A DNA stretch of 64,000 nucleotides from Pseudomonas fluorescens. Lineage in GTDB: Bacteria; Pseudomonadota; Gammaproteobacteria; Pseudomonadales; Pseudomonadaceae. The notes beneath the pieces were generated by a model. The model saw only the letters and a program-made list of their open reading frames with translations, ran no database searches and was not told the DNA's origin. The stretch spans positions 61,656-125,655 of the forward strand of contig NZ_LVEJ01000021.1 in the NCBI RefSeq assembly GCF_001648775.1, read 5' to 3'. Shown here piece after piece: positions 8,575 to 16,753 of this stretch. The position numbers were made by a program, and so were the translations under genes. Numbering within the stretch: position 1 is the stretch's first letter; each line of letters opens with the position of its first letter.

Positions 8575-9537
8575 ATGTCTGAAGTCCGTCATTCGCGAGT
8601 GATTATTCTCGGTTCCGGCCCTGCCGGTTACAGCGCTGCGGTATACGCGGCCCGTGCCAACCTCAAGCCACTGCTGATCACCGGCATGCAGGCTGGCGGT
8701 CAACTGACCACCACTACTGAAGTCGACAACTGGCCGGGCGACGTCCATGGCCTGACGGGGCCGGTGTTGATGGAGCGTATGCGCGAGCACGCCGAGCGTT
8801 TTGAAACCGAGATCGTTTTCGATCACATCAACGCGGTGGATTTCGCTGCCAAGCCTTACACCCTGACCGGCGACAGCGCGACCTACACCTGCGACGCCCT
8901 GATCATCGCCACCGGTGCCAGCGCGCGTTACCTGGGCCTGCCGTCGGAAGAAGCGTTCATGGGCAAAGGCGTTTCGGCCTGCGCGACTTGCGACGGTTTC
9001 TTCTACCGCAACAAGCCTGTTGCAGTGGTCGGCGGTGGTAACACCGCCGTTGAAGAAGCGCTGTACCTGGCCAACATTGCCAGCACCGTGACCCTGATCC
9101 ACCGTCGCGAAACCTTCCGCGCCGAGAAGATCCTGATCGACAAGCTCAACGCTCGTGTGGCTGAAGGCAAGATCATCCTCAAGTTGAACGCCAACCTCGA
9201 CGAAGTGCTGGGCGACAACATGGGCGTGACCGGTGCGCGTCTGAAAAACAACGACGGCAGCTTCGACGAAATCACCGTCGATGGTGTGTTCATTGCCATC
9301 GGCCACACCCCGAACACCTCGCTGTTCGAAGGCCAGTTGACCTTGAAAGACGGTTATCTGGTGGTGCAGGGCGGCCGTGACGGCAACGCCACTGCGACCA
9401 GCGTCGAAGGCATCTTCGCCGCCGGTGACGTGGCTGACCACGTTTACCGTCAGGCCATCACCTCGGCCGGCGCCGGCTGCATGGCGGCACTCGATACTGA
9501 GCGTTACCTGGACGGTCTGCAGAACGCTTCGTTCTAA
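8575..9537 (+). CDS. trxB: Thioredoxin reductase
   Basis: FAD enzyme that passes electrons from NADPH to thioredoxin. The 320 residues show the FAD GSGPAGYSAAVYAAR motif near the N-terminus, the redox-active CATC (ACATCDGFFY), the NADPH-binding GGGNTAVEEALYL and the C-terminal GIFAAGDVAD. The start at 8575 follows AGGAGCAGGTC and matches the usual protein start; the open frame further upstream is leader sequence. Confidence 0.96.
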   Translation: MSEVRHSRVIILGSGPAGYSAAVYAARANLKPLLITGMQAGGQLTTTTEVDNWPGDVHGLTGPVLMERMREHAERFETEIVFDHINAVDFAAKPYTLTGDSATYTCDALIIATGASARYLGLPSEEAFMGKGVSACATCDGFFYRNKPVAVVGGGNTAVEEALYLANIASTVTLIHRRETFRAEKILIDKLNARVAEGKIILKLNANLDEVLGDNMGVTGARLKNNDGSFDEITVDGVFIAIGHTPNTSLFEGQLTLKDGYLVVQGGRDGNATATSVEGIFAAGDVADHVYRQAITSAGAGCMAALDTERYLDGLQNASF

Positions 9538-9550
9538 ATCGCAGGCATAA

Positions 9551-9579
9551 AAAAACCGGCCAGATTGGCCGGTTTTTTT
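9551..9579 (+). terminator. Intrinsic terminator after trxB
   Basis: AAAAACCGGCC / GGCCGGTTTTT stem with a five-base loop and seven T. The A/T flanks allow it to work in both directions. Confidence 0.9.
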
Positions 9580-9609
9580 GTGCCCGCAATTTCAGCTACA
9601 CCGGATAAC

Positions 9610-9702
9610 CCTGTGGGAGCGAGCTTGCTCGCGAAAGCGGCTTATCAGTCGACAACAATGTTGAATGTCAGTCCGTATTCGCGAGCAAGCTCGCTCCCAC
9701 AG
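9610..9702. repeat. REP doublet, TTG variant
   Basis: Inverted REP cores carrying GAGCTTGCTCGC on one arm and GCGAGCAAGCTC on the other. The spacer closely matches that of the doublet at 12191-12281. Confidence 0.9.
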
Positions 9703-9722
9703 GTTTTGGGTAGGCTCCGAAG

Positions 9723-10061
9723 TCAGCGGCGAGTCAGGGGCTGGGCGGTGAATTTGACGCCGGCCAGACCGTGCTTGATCAGCGCACGGATGTTGCCGTG
9801 ATCGCTGCCCTCAGGCGTCGCGACCACCGAACGATAGTGCTCGCCAAACGCCAGCAGCGCTTCTTCATCGCTCAGACCTTCCAGCAGCGCCAGACCCAAG
9901 GTCTTGCACGAGCCTTCGTTCTGCCCGGCGGCGTTGTCCACGCCACCATTGTTGAACGCTTGCGGCTGATAGTCGTAACCGTCGGCGATGAACGCCAGGG
10001 TGTCGGCGAAAGCGTGTTCGCCGCTCTTGAGGCTGGCGCGCAGGGTGTTCAGGTCACTCAT
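9723..10061 (-). CDS. HopJ family protein
   Basis: A 112-residue acidic cytoplasmic protein of the HopJ (type III effector HopPmaJ) family. It contains the family stretches FADTLAFIADGYDYQPQAF and EGSCKTLGLALLEGLSDEEALLAFGEHYR. The family occurs widely in bacteria without a type III system and no such genes lie nearby, so the effector name is misleading. The start at 10061 overlaps the upstream DUF1244 gene by eight bases, indicating translational coupling. The upstream in-frame ATG at 10196 lies inside that gene. Confidence 0.88.
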   Translation of the reverse strand: MSDLNTLRASLKSGEHAFADTLAFIADGYDYQPQAFNNGGVDNAAGQNEGSCKTLGLALLEGLSDEEALLAFGEHYRSVVATPEGSDHGNIRALIKHGLAGVKFTAQPLTRR

Positions 10062-10350
10062 GGGTTTTTCCTTTGGCGAACGCCGCTTGTTGTTCGGCGT
10101 TGGCTTCTTGCTGAAATTGGGCTTTCCACTCGGCGTAAGGCATGCCGTAAACCACTTCACGGGCGTCGTCGAGGCTGACCTCGATCTGGCGCTCATCGGC
10201 TTCGGCCTTGTACCACTTCGACAGGCAGTTACGGCAGAAGCCGGCGAGGTTCATCAGGTCGATGTTCTGCACGTCCTTGCGGCTGTCCAGGTGGGCGACC
10301 AGCCGGCGGAAGGCGGCGGCTTCGAGTTCGAGGCGTTGTTGCTCGTTCAT
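10054..10350 (-). CDS. DUF1244 family protein
   Basis: A 98-residue cytoplasmic protein matching DUF1244: RRLVAHLDSRKDVQNIDLMN, then GFCRNCLSKWY with a CRNC pair that may bind metal, and a YGMPYAEWK motif. The role is unknown. It lies between folX and the HopJ gene on the same strand and overlaps the latter. A GGAG sequence precedes its start. The gap to folX contains a palindromic repeat. Confidence 0.88.
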   Translation of the reverse strand: MNEQQRLELEAAAFRRLVAHLDSRKDVQNIDLMNLAGFCRNCLSKWYKAEADERQIEVSLDDAREVVYGMPYAEWKAQFQQEANAEQQAAFAKGKTHE

Positions 10351-10366
10351 GGAGGTCTCTTCGAGA

Positions 10367-10450
10367 CAGCTTCAAGCGGCGAGCTTCAAGCTGCAAGTTT
10401 GGATTGTGGGTGGCGGTAGCTTAACGCTTGCAGCTCGCCGCTTGAAGCTC
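10367..10450. repeat. Palindromic repeat, AGCTTCAAGCGGCGAGC family
   Basis: AGCTTCAAGCGGCGAGC at 10368 and its reverse complement within GCTCGCCGCTTGAAGCT near 10433 form a long imperfect stem. The sequence differs from the REP elements elsewhere in the window and touches the folX stop codon. Confidence 0.8.
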
Positions 10451-10820
10451 AGCGGCTCGCCGCGAGCGTGATCGATACCGACTCGGCAAATCGCAGCGCA
10501 TGCGGCTTGTCGACTTCGACTTCGGCGTACAGCACCGAGCCGTTGCCCATCACCAGATCGAGCAGTTCCTGCGTCAGGCGTTCGAGCAGCGCAAAACGGT
10601 TGCCCTCGACGTGGGCGATGATCGCTTTGGTGATGGTGCGGTAGTTCAGCGCGTGGTCGATGTCGTTGTCACGCACAGCTTCCTGTGCGGCATACAGAAT
10701 GGTCAGGTTGATCAGCACATCCTGTTTGTTGAGGATTTCGTCCTCGTTGATCCCGATGAAGGTGCGCAAGCGCAGATCCTTGACCCGGATGCGCGCCATT
10801 CCCGGTTGAAGTTGTGGCAT
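10449..10820 (-). CDS. folX: Dihydroneopterin triphosphate 2'-epimerase
   Basis: Epimerises dihydroneopterin triphosphate to dihydromonapterin triphosphate, the second step of tetrahydromonapterin synthesis. The 123 residues show the FolB/FolX fold: DLRLRTFIGINEDEILNKQ, the YRTITK motif, FALLERLTQEL and VEVDKPHALRFAESV. It could be mistaken for the aldolase FolB, but its place next to folE and folM supports the epimerase. Its ATG directly follows the folE stop codon, so the two are in one operon. Confidence 0.92.
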   Translation of the reverse strand: MPQLQPGMARIRVKDLRLRTFIGINEDEILNKQDVLINLTILYAAQEAVRDNDIDHALNYRTITKAIIAHVEGNRFALLERLTQELLDLVMGNGSVLYAEVEVDKPHALRFAESVSITLAASR

Positions 10821-11381
10821 TTACTTGCTCCGTCCAATCAATTGCAGGAACTCCTGGCGGGTGTTGCTCGACTCGCGGAAGGCGCCGAGCATGACCGAGG
10901 TGTTCATCGTCGAATTCTGTTTTTCAACACCGCGCATCATCATGCACATGTGTTTGGCTTCGATGACCACGGCGACGCCGGCGGCGTCGGTCACCTGTTG
11001 CACCGCGTCGGCGATTTGCCGGGTGAGGTTTTCCTGAATCTGCAGACGCCGGGCGAACATGTCCACCAGTCGCGCGATCTTCGACAGACCCAGCACCTTG
11101 CCCGTCGGAATATAAGCCACATGGGCCTTGCCGATGAAGGGCAGCAGGTGATGTTCGCACAACGAGTACAACTCGATGTCGGCGACGATGATCATTTCGT
11201 CGCTGTCGGAGGCAAACAGCGCGCCATTGACGATCTCCTCGACACTCTGTTCGTAACCGTGACACAGGTATTGCATGGCTTTGGCCGCGCGCAGCGGGGT
11301 GTCGAGCAATCCTTCGCGGTCGGGATCTTCACCGAGGCCAATGAGGATTTCGCGGTAATTCTCGGGCAGGGAACGGGTCAT
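10821..11381 (-). CDS. folE: GTP cyclohydrolase I
   Basis: Converts GTP to dihydroneopterin triphosphate. The 186-residue protein has the zinc ligands in the usual places (SLCEHHLLPF and the later MCMMMRGV), and the conserved GKVLGLSKIARLVDMFARRLQ helix. ATG 11381 is chosen because AGGA lies five bases upstream; ATG 11387 is a close alternative. As the middle gene of folM-folE-folX it is probably the paralogue dedicated to monapterin, with another folE elsewhere. Confidence 0.94.
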   Translation of the reverse strand: MTRSLPENYREILIGLGEDPDREGLLDTPLRAAKAMQYLCHGYEQSVEEIVNGALFASDSDEMIIVADIELYSLCEHHLLPFIGKAHVAYIPTGKVLGLSKIARLVDMFARRLQIQENLTRQIADAVQQVTDAAGVAVVIEAKHMCMMMRGVEKQNSTMNTSVMLGAFRESSNTRQEFLQLIGRSK

Positions 11382-11401
11382 GGACATCCTCGCGAATCGG
11401 C

Positions 11402-12112
11402 TTATTTGACGTGCCGTCCGCCGTTGACGGTCAGGGTCGTACCGGTGACATAAGGGTTGTCGAGCAAATAGCGCAGGCTCTGATAGATCACTTCGCTGCC
11501 GGGTTCGATGCCCAGCGCGGATTTCGCCAGTGCCTTGGCGCGGTACGCCGCGTCGTCGTCGGGATTGAACAATAGCAGGGCCGGGGCGATGCCGTTGACC
11601 TTGATGGTTGGCGCATAACGGGCGGCGAAGGACAGGGTCAGGCTGTCGAGCCCGGCTTTGCTGGCGCAATAACCGATGTGCTGGCTGCTGCCCTTGCGGG
11701 TCACGTCGTCACTGATGTGAATGATGTCGGCCGGCGTCGAGCGCTGCAGCAGATCGGCGCAGTGCAGATTGATCAGATAGGGCGCGAGCATGTGAATGTT
11801 GATCATGCGGGTGAAGGCATCGGCTTCGCTGTCGGCTGTTTCGGCAAGCCATTCGGAAGCATTGTGAATGATCGCTCGCAGGTGGTCGGTGTGGGTTTTC
11901 AGTTCAGCGATAAAGGCGAGAATACCCGCTTCGCTGGAGAAATCCGCGAACACGCCGAGCGCACCCAGGTCACGCAATACCTGCACGCCCGGGCGTTCGC
12001 TGCGGTAAGTGAAGATGACCTGATGGCCGTCTTCGAGCAAACGCTGGGCGCAGTGCAAGCCGACACGCTGGCCGGCACCGGTGATGAGAATCGGAGCGGA
12101 GGAAAGGGTCAT
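11402..12112 (-). CDS. folM: Dihydromonapterin reductase
   Basis: SDR enzyme that reduces dihydromonapterin to tetrahydromonapterin with NADPH. The 236 residues carry TGAGQRVGLHCAQRL (cofactor loop), IHNASEW (the NNAG position), the YCASKAG catalytic motif and a C-terminal GTTLTVNGGRHVK. ATG 12112 follows a GGAGGAAAG ribosome site. It is the first gene of the folM-folE-folX group. Tetrahydromonapterin is the known cofactor of bacterial phenylalanine hydroxylase. Confidence 0.92.
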   Translation of the reverse strand: MTLSSAPILITGAGQRVGLHCAQRLLEDGHQVIFTYRSERPGVQVLRDLGALGVFADFSSEAGILAFIAELKTHTDHLRAIIHNASEWLAETADSEADAFTRMINIHMLAPYLINLHCADLLQRSTPADIIHISDDVTRKGSSQHIGYCASKAGLDSLTLSFAARYAPTIKVNGIAPALLLFNPDDDAAYRAKALAKSALGIEPGSEVIYQSLRYLLDNPYVTGTTLTVNGGRHVK

Positions 12113-12190
12113 GAACGGCTCGCGTCGCGGCTGGAGCAAAAACTATAACAGCGACATGGCTTGCCCACCTATCGTCGGTTTTCCCCATTA

Positions 12191-12281
12191 TTGTGGGAGC
12201 GAGCCTGCTCGCGAAAGCGGTCTTTCAGTCGACATCAATGTTGAAGGTCAGTCCGTATTCGCGAGCAGGCTCGCTCCCACA
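12191..12281. repeat. REP doublet, CTG variant
   Basis: Inverted REP cores (GAGCCTGCTCGC and GCGAGCAGGCTC) with the same spacer type as the doublet at 9610. Confidence 0.9.
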
Positions 12282-12287
12282 CAGAGA

Positions 12288-12857
12288 TCATCGATTCTGT
12301 GCAGAAGACGTCACTGGCAACGGGCGCACCGGGGTGCTGTTCAGCCAGTTCGCCAGCAATCGCGTCGACAGCGGAATAAAGAAGTAAACCATCAGCGGCG
12401 TCAGACACGCCGTGCTGATCAATACGCGCGGCAGCAGGCTCATTTCAGCCAGCAACGGGCCCAGTACGAAGTTGAACAATAACGACACCGGAAAGAACGC
12501 CAGCCAGATCGCCACAGCCTGTTTCCAGCGCGGAGGGCGCTGACCGGCGGCGCCGAACCAGCCTTCGATGCCGCTGACGCGATGTTCTTTCGGATGGGCA
12601 AACAGGTCGCTGCCACGATCCAGCCACGCCGTGCGCGAAGCCGAATGCTCCCACGCATGCAGGGTGTGCTCGTCGGCGAAGCGGAAAATAATCTGGAATT
12701 CGTTATCACCGGGTGGCGGAGCGAGCACGCCAGAACCGAGGTAACCGGCGAAGTCGGTCGCCAGTTGTTCGCCTTCGCGCAGCCAGGCGATCAGATCCTG
12801 ATAGCGGCCATCGGCGACACGACGCGCAACCATCAGCGTGACGGGGGAAGTAGACAT
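12288..12857 (-). CDS. ABM-domain membrane protein
   Basis: A 189-residue protein with an N-terminal antibiotic-biosynthesis-monooxygenase-type ferredoxin-like domain (about 1-95; VTLMVARRVADGRYQDLIAW, FRFADEHTLHAWEHS). Two membrane segments follow (about 113-138 and 146-170). This domain pair is a recognised, uncharacterised bacterial family. GGAGA lies seven bases before the ATG. It is divergent from the MerR-type regulator gene. An enzymatic activity is not established. Confidence 0.8.
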   Translation of the reverse strand: MSTSPVTLMVARRVADGRYQDLIAWLREGEQLATDFAGYLGSGVLAPPPGDNEFQIIFRFADEHTLHAWEHSASRTAWLDRGSDLFAHPKEHRVSGIEGWFGAAGQRPPRWKQAVAIWLAFFPVSLLFNFVLGPLLAEMSLLPRVLISTACLTPLMVYFFIPLSTRLLANWLNSTPVRPLPVTSSAQNR

Positions 12858-13052
12858 TTTGTATCTCCGTATTTCGATTGCGTCGTTCCGGATAGGAATT
12901 TCGCCTGACGCAGGACCGGGGTAGAGGCCTGCGTTTTTCAACGAGCAAGGATTATTCCGGTTTTTCCTGATTAAACCAGCGACTTTCGTCGCATTTCATC
13001 ACTTGAACGCAATTGGGGCATCGGGGTTAGAATGGGATCCAATTAAACCAAC

Positions 13053-14030
13053 ATGGACGTTGAACGCCATATGCCTGTCATCACGGACGCAAGCCCCGCT
13101 TCGCAGGCATCAGTTGCGCTTGAACGCGAAGACCTGTTCCCCATACGAGAAGTCTCGCGTTTGACCGGCGTCAACCCGGTGACCTTGCGCGCTTGGGAGC
13201 GCCGTTATGGTTTGATTCAGCCCACGCGCACCGACAGTGGGCATCGGCTGTATTCGATGACCGATATCGAGCGCGTGCGCAGCATCGTCGACTGGATTGA
13301 TCGTGGCGTTGCCGTGAGCAAGGTCGGCAAGATCCTCGCCAAGACCGAACCGCTGAAAGTGCTGGCGCACCTCTTTCCCGATGACCTGGTGCAGGCTGAT
13401 TACCTGCAATGGCAGGAGCAGATACAGCAGGCGGTCAGTTCATTCGACGACCAGCAACTGGATCGCGTCTATGGGCAGATTTTTTCTTCCTACACATTAC
13501 CCGTGGTGTTCCAGGACATCCTGATGCCCTTGTGGCTGCAATTGTTGCAGCGCCAGGAGGCTTTCGGGCAAACCAGTGAGTGGCTGTTCTTCGATGGGTT
13601 TCTGCGGGCGCGGGTGTTACAGCGCATTGTCATGCTGCGTGGCACGCAACCACGGCGAGTGATCGTCAGCGCACTGGCCGGGCAATGCCGAGAGTTGGAG
13701 TTACTGGTGGCCGCGCTGTTTCTCAGTGGCAGCGATTCCGGCGTGCGTGTGTTGACCACGGGCCAGCCGTTCGATGAGCTGACGCTGGTCTGCGAAAAGA
13801 CCCGGCCTGATGCGTTGGTGTTGTTTTCCAATCACGCGCCGTCTGCCGAACTGCCTCGGCGTCTGAACCGCTTGGCGCTGAGCCTTGATTGTCAGTTGAT
13901 GCTGGCGGGCGATGCTTCAGATCTGGCGCAGGACAGCCTGGCCGGATCCTCTGTTGCGTGTCTGGGCAATGAAGGGGCGAACATGCGTCAGCGCATGCTG
14001 CAGTTTCTCGCGGGGAAACTGGATACCTGA
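13053..14030 (+). CDS. MerR-family regulator, LitR/CarH-like without B12 ligand
   Basis: Transcriptional regulator with an N-terminal MerR helix-turn-helix (about 30-95; FPIREVSRLTGVNPVTLRAWERRYGL) followed by a CarH/LitR-type helical bundle and Rossmann domain. In B12-binding members a GExHE-type segment supplies the histidine ligand. Here the corresponding stretch reads ALAGQCRELELL and lacks the histidine, as expected of the class II LitR proteins that work with a LOV partner. Such a LOV protein is encoded 0.7 kb away. ATG 13071 is an alternative start; neither has a good ribosome site. No photolyase gene is adjacent. Confidence 0.8.
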   Translation: MDVERHMPVITDASPASQASVALEREDLFPIREVSRLTGVNPVTLRAWERRYGLIQPTRTDSGHRLYSMTDIERVRSIVDWIDRGVAVSKVGKILAKTEPLKVLAHLFPDDLVQADYLQWQEQIQQAVSSFDDQQLDRVYGQIFSSYTLPVVFQDILMPLWLQLLQRQEAFGQTSEWLFFDGFLRARVLQRIVMLRGTQPRRVIVSALAGQCRELELLVAALFLSGSDSGVRVLTTGQPFDELTLVCEKTRPDALVLFSNHAPSAELPRRLNRLALSLDCQLMLAGDASDLAQDSLAGSSVACLGNEGANMRQRMLQFLAGKLDT

Positions 14031-14032
14031 AA

Positions 14033-14638
14033 TCAGGTGTGCAGGGCAGGATGGGTCAAACGATGTTGCTGCAGGATGAACTGGCGCAGACGCTCGGTTT
14101 CATCGGCATCGGTCTGACTCAGCTCGTAGGCGTAGAAACCACTTTCGGTTTCCCTCTCGAAATGACCGCGCAGTGAAATCCGCTCATACCCCGAAGGGCT
14201 GAACCACAGGGCGAAATGCTTGGGCGGTTTGGTCTTGTTGCGCATTTCCAGCAGCACGCCTTTGTGCGAAACCTCATGCACCCACAACATGCCCGGTTGG
14301 CCCTTGGCGTTTTCCAGCGCTACCGGTTCTTCAAGCGTGAGTCGCCACGGTCGCACCATCGGTCCGTCTTCGTAGATGCTCGGAACCCCGAGGCGCAGAT
14401 GCAGCGCGTGAAACTCGTCTTCCACCAAGTGCAGCGGGAAGGTCATTTGCTGGTTTTCGAAGTTGGCCTGAATGGTCACTTGCTCGTGCGCGGCCAGGCG
14501 CGTCAGCAAATCGCGGATCTGCGAACCGCCGTTAACCAACAGACTCGACGTCGCATCCCGCACGTTCAGTTGCGGGTTGTGCTGCATGGTCTGGATGAAA
14601 TCCAGCTCATCCTGAGTGAGGAGGGCGTCGCGTTGCAT
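14033..14638 (-). CDS. PilZ-like protein
   Basis: A 201-residue soluble protein. The second half resembles a PilZ c-di-GMP domain: an RPWR stretch near residue 103, then VHEVSHKGVLLEM, which fits the (D/N)xSxxG motif except that Glu replaces Asp/Asn. The arginine motif is RxxR and not RxxxR, so c-di-GMP binding is doubtful. The N-terminal part (about 1-85) resembles the YcgR-N type module only weakly. The gene lies 54 bases after the LOV gene on the same strand, suggesting joint transcription. Confidence 0.6.
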   Translation of the reverse strand: MQRDALLTQDELDFIQTMQHNPQLNVRDATSSLLVNGGSQIRDLLTRLAAHEQVTIQANFENQQMTFPLHLVEDEFHALHLRLGVPSIYEDGPMVRPWRLTLEEPVALENAKGQPGMLWVHEVSHKGVLLEMRNKTKPPKHFALWFSPSGYERISLRGHFERETESGFYAYELSQTDADETERLRQFILQQHRLTHPALHT

Positions 14639-14692
14639 GGTTAACTCGAAAGATATAGTTACAAAGTCATTGGTGATTGTAGTTAATGACAA

Positions 14693-15169
14693 TTAGTTCG
14701 CTGATTTGTTTGCGCCGTTCGTCGCTTTCAATAATGCCAGCTCTCCCTGCAGAGCAGTCACCTGCGCTTCGAGCTGTGCAACACGCTGCTGAGCCTTGAC
14801 CTGAACGGTCACATCCTTTTGCACCCCGACGAAATAAGTCTGTCCGTCATCGGCGTTTTTCACCGTCGAAAGCGACAGTTCATTCCAGAATGGCGTGCCG
14901 TCCTTGCGATAATTGCGCAGAATTTCCCGGCACGATCCATTGTTTCGCAACACCTCGCGAATCAGCTCCAGACTCTGCTGGTCACGATCTCCGGACTGCA
15001 AAAACCGGCAGTCCTGGTAAAGGATTTCTTCGCTGCTGTATCCGGTCATGCGTTCGAAGGCCGGGTTCACATAAATCAGGATATTGTCCTGCTCGCCTTC
15101 CTTCTCGGCGACCACGATCCCGTCATTCGATGCGTTGATCACCATTTGCAGCAAACTGGCATTGATCAT
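14693..15169 (-). CDS. Short LOV-domain photoreceptor
   Basis: Blue-light sensor of the short-LOV type, with a single PAS/LOV core (about 15-125) and helical caps but no output domain. All flavin-contact motifs are visible: DCRFLQ with the adduct-forming Cys54, RNYRKDGTPFWNEL with the two Asn, and YFVGVQKDVT with the Gln. The 158-residue length and N-terminus (MINASLLQMV) resemble the P. putida short LOV proteins. A C-terminal helix (130-150) could mediate dimerisation. AAAGGA lies eight bases before the ATG. It would signal by protein contact, possibly to the nearby LitR-like regulator. Confidence 0.88.
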   Translation of the reverse strand: MINASLLQMVINASNDGIVVAEKEGEQDNILIYVNPAFERMTGYSSEEILYQDCRFLQSGDRDQQSLELIREVLRNNGSCREILRNYRKDGTPFWNELSLSTVKNADDGQTYFVGVQKDVTVQVKAQQRVAQLEAQVTALQGELALLKATNGANKSAN

Positions 15170-15323
15170 CCTTGAATCCTTTCAGAGCTGTCATTAGCTC
15201 GCATTCTAGAAGAACCGTAGGCGCTGTCTACTGGCCATTACCGCCAGTTGAGATTCAATCGCAGCTTTGCGCCTGAGACTGTTACTATCGCCGCTCTTTT
15301 TTTTCAGTTGCAGGATCAGATTG

Positions 15324-15779
15324 ATGAAAGTCGCCATCCTCTCCGGTTCGGTCTACGGCACCGCCGAAGAAGTTGCCCGTCACGCCCAGAACCTGTTGAA
15401 AGCCGCTGGTTTTGAGACCTTCTACAACTCGCGCGCCAGCCTCGCGGACATTCAAGCGTTCGGCCCTGAAGCCTTCCTCGCGGTGACCTCGACCACCGGC
15501 ATGGGCGAGTTGCCGGACAACCTGCAACCGCTGTACTCGACTATCCGCGATCAGTTACCCGCCGCGTGGCGCGGTTTGCCAGGCGCGGTGATTGCCCTGG
15601 GCGATGCCAGTTATGGCGACACCTTCTGTGGCGGTGGCGAGCAGATGCGCGAATTGTTTGCTGAGCTGGGTGTGCGCGAAGTGCAAGAGATGCTGCGCAT
15701 CGACGCCAGCGAAAGCGTTACCCCGGAAACGGACGCCGAGCCGTGGCTGGCGCAGTTGATCGAAGTGCTCAAGGGCTGA
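15324..15779 (+). CDS. Flavodoxin, MioC-like
   Basis: FMN electron carrier. The 151 residues start MKVAILSGSVYGTAEEVARH, where SGSVYGTAEE is the phosphate-binding loop. They continue with STTGMGELPDNL and GDASYGDTFCGGG, the two flavin-flanking loops. ATG 15324 is preferred over the upstream in-frame ATG 15267, which would add a non-conserved hydrophobic stretch. Its 3' end overlaps the end of the convergent LysR gene by 11 bases. The electron partner is unknown. Confidence 0.9.
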   Translation: MKVAILSGSVYGTAEEVARHAQNLLKAAGFETFYNSRASLADIQAFGPEAFLAVTSTTGMGELPDNLQPLYSTIRDQLPAAWRGLPGAVIALGDASYGDTFCGGGEQMRELFAELGVREVQEMLRIDASESVTPETDAEPWLAQLIEVLKG

Positions 15780-16656
15780 TTCCACGCTCGCGCAACAGCG
15801 CCAGCCACGCCTGAGCGGCTTTCGACAGATAGGCGCCGTGACGCCAGATGAAGGCGATATCCCAACGCAAATAATCCGGCGCGCGCAAGGTCAGACGTAC
15901 CACGCCTGGCCGCACCAGCCCACGCGCGACCACGCTGGGCAACAACACCACGCCTTGCCCGGCGGCCACCAGCGCCGCGAGAAAATCCGCCTGCCCGCTG
16001 CGGCCACCTTCTTTGGGCGTGAAACCCATTTGCTGGCACGCCTGCAACAAACGGTCATTGAGCACGAAGCTGCGCTGATAAAGCAGAAAAGGGGTCTCGG
16101 CCAATTCTTCCAAGCCAATTTCGCCGCGCTCGGCCAATGGATGATCCATCGGCAACAGCGCGTCGAGCTTCTCGTCGCAAAAAGGCTGACAGTCGAACTG
16201 CGGATCCTTGGGCAGCAAACTCCCGCCCAGTTCCAGTTCGCCACTGAGCACGGCTTGCTCGATATTGCGGCTGCCGCCCTCAAGCAACTGGATATTGATA
16301 TTCGGATAACGCCGCCGGTATTCGGCAAACAGTCCGGCAAACAGCGCATCACTGCCCAATAACGGTAAGCCGAGGCGCAACTCACCGCGCGCCAGATGGC
16401 TCATGTCGTCGAGTTCACTGAGCAACTCCTGGCGCAAGCGCAACATGGCTTCGGCGCGTTGCAGCACCACGCTGCCGGCGGCGGTCAGGCGCAACTGTGA
16501 GCCGAGCCGCTCGAGCAGAGGCGTGCCGAGACTTTGCTCAAGTTGGGCAATTTGTTTGCTGACCGCCGACTGACTGATGTGCAGGGTTTTCGCCGCTTGG
16601 GTGAAACCGCCCTGATGCATGACTTCGACAAAGCTGCGCAGTTGTTTGAATTCCAT
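15769..16656 (-). CDS. LysR-family regulator of the divergent cid-type pair
   Basis: LysR regulator of 295 residues: N-terminal helix-turn-helix (FTQAAKTLHISQSAVSKQIAQLE, about 18-40) and a substrate-binding domain from about residue 88. It is transcribed away from the CidA/CidB-like pair, the usual arrangement of CidR-like activators. A 15-bp palindrome ATTCCATTTTGGAAT sits just upstream of its start and is a likely binding site. The start at 16656 (MEFKQLRSF) is the normal family start; an in-frame ATG further upstream would run through the operator. Confidence 0.88.
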   Translation of the reverse strand: MEFKQLRSFVEVMHQGGFTQAAKTLHISQSAVSKQIAQLEQSLGTPLLERLGSQLRLTAAGSVVLQRAEAMLRLRQELLSELDDMSHLARGELRLGLPLLGSDALFAGLFAEYRRRYPNINIQLLEGGSRNIEQAVLSGELELGGSLLPKDPQFDCQPFCDEKLDALLPMDHPLAERGEIGLEELAETPFLLYQRSFVLNDRLLQACQQMGFTPKEGGRSGQADFLAALVAAGQGVVLLPSVVARGLVRPGVVRLTLRAPDYLRWDIAFIWRHGAYLSKAAQAWLALLRERGISP

Positions 16657-16662
16657 GACCTG

Positions 16663-16677
16663 ATTCCATTTTGGAAT
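16663..16677. promoter_or_regulatory. LysR-type palindromic operator
   Basis: ATTCCA-TTT-TGGAAT, a perfect dyad fitting the T-N11-A rule, between the divergent LysR and CidA-like genes. Confidence 0.6.
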
Positions 16678-16753
16678 GGCGTTGAGTCTAACAATTCGCT
16701 TCGGGGATGGCAGTGCGCTTCGTAAAATAGGCTTCTGTAAGGAGCCAAATGTC

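Noticed and set aside
9723..10061. HopJ as evidence of a type III secretion locus
   Set aside because: The family is widespread without type III systems, and none of the genes nearby belongs to one.
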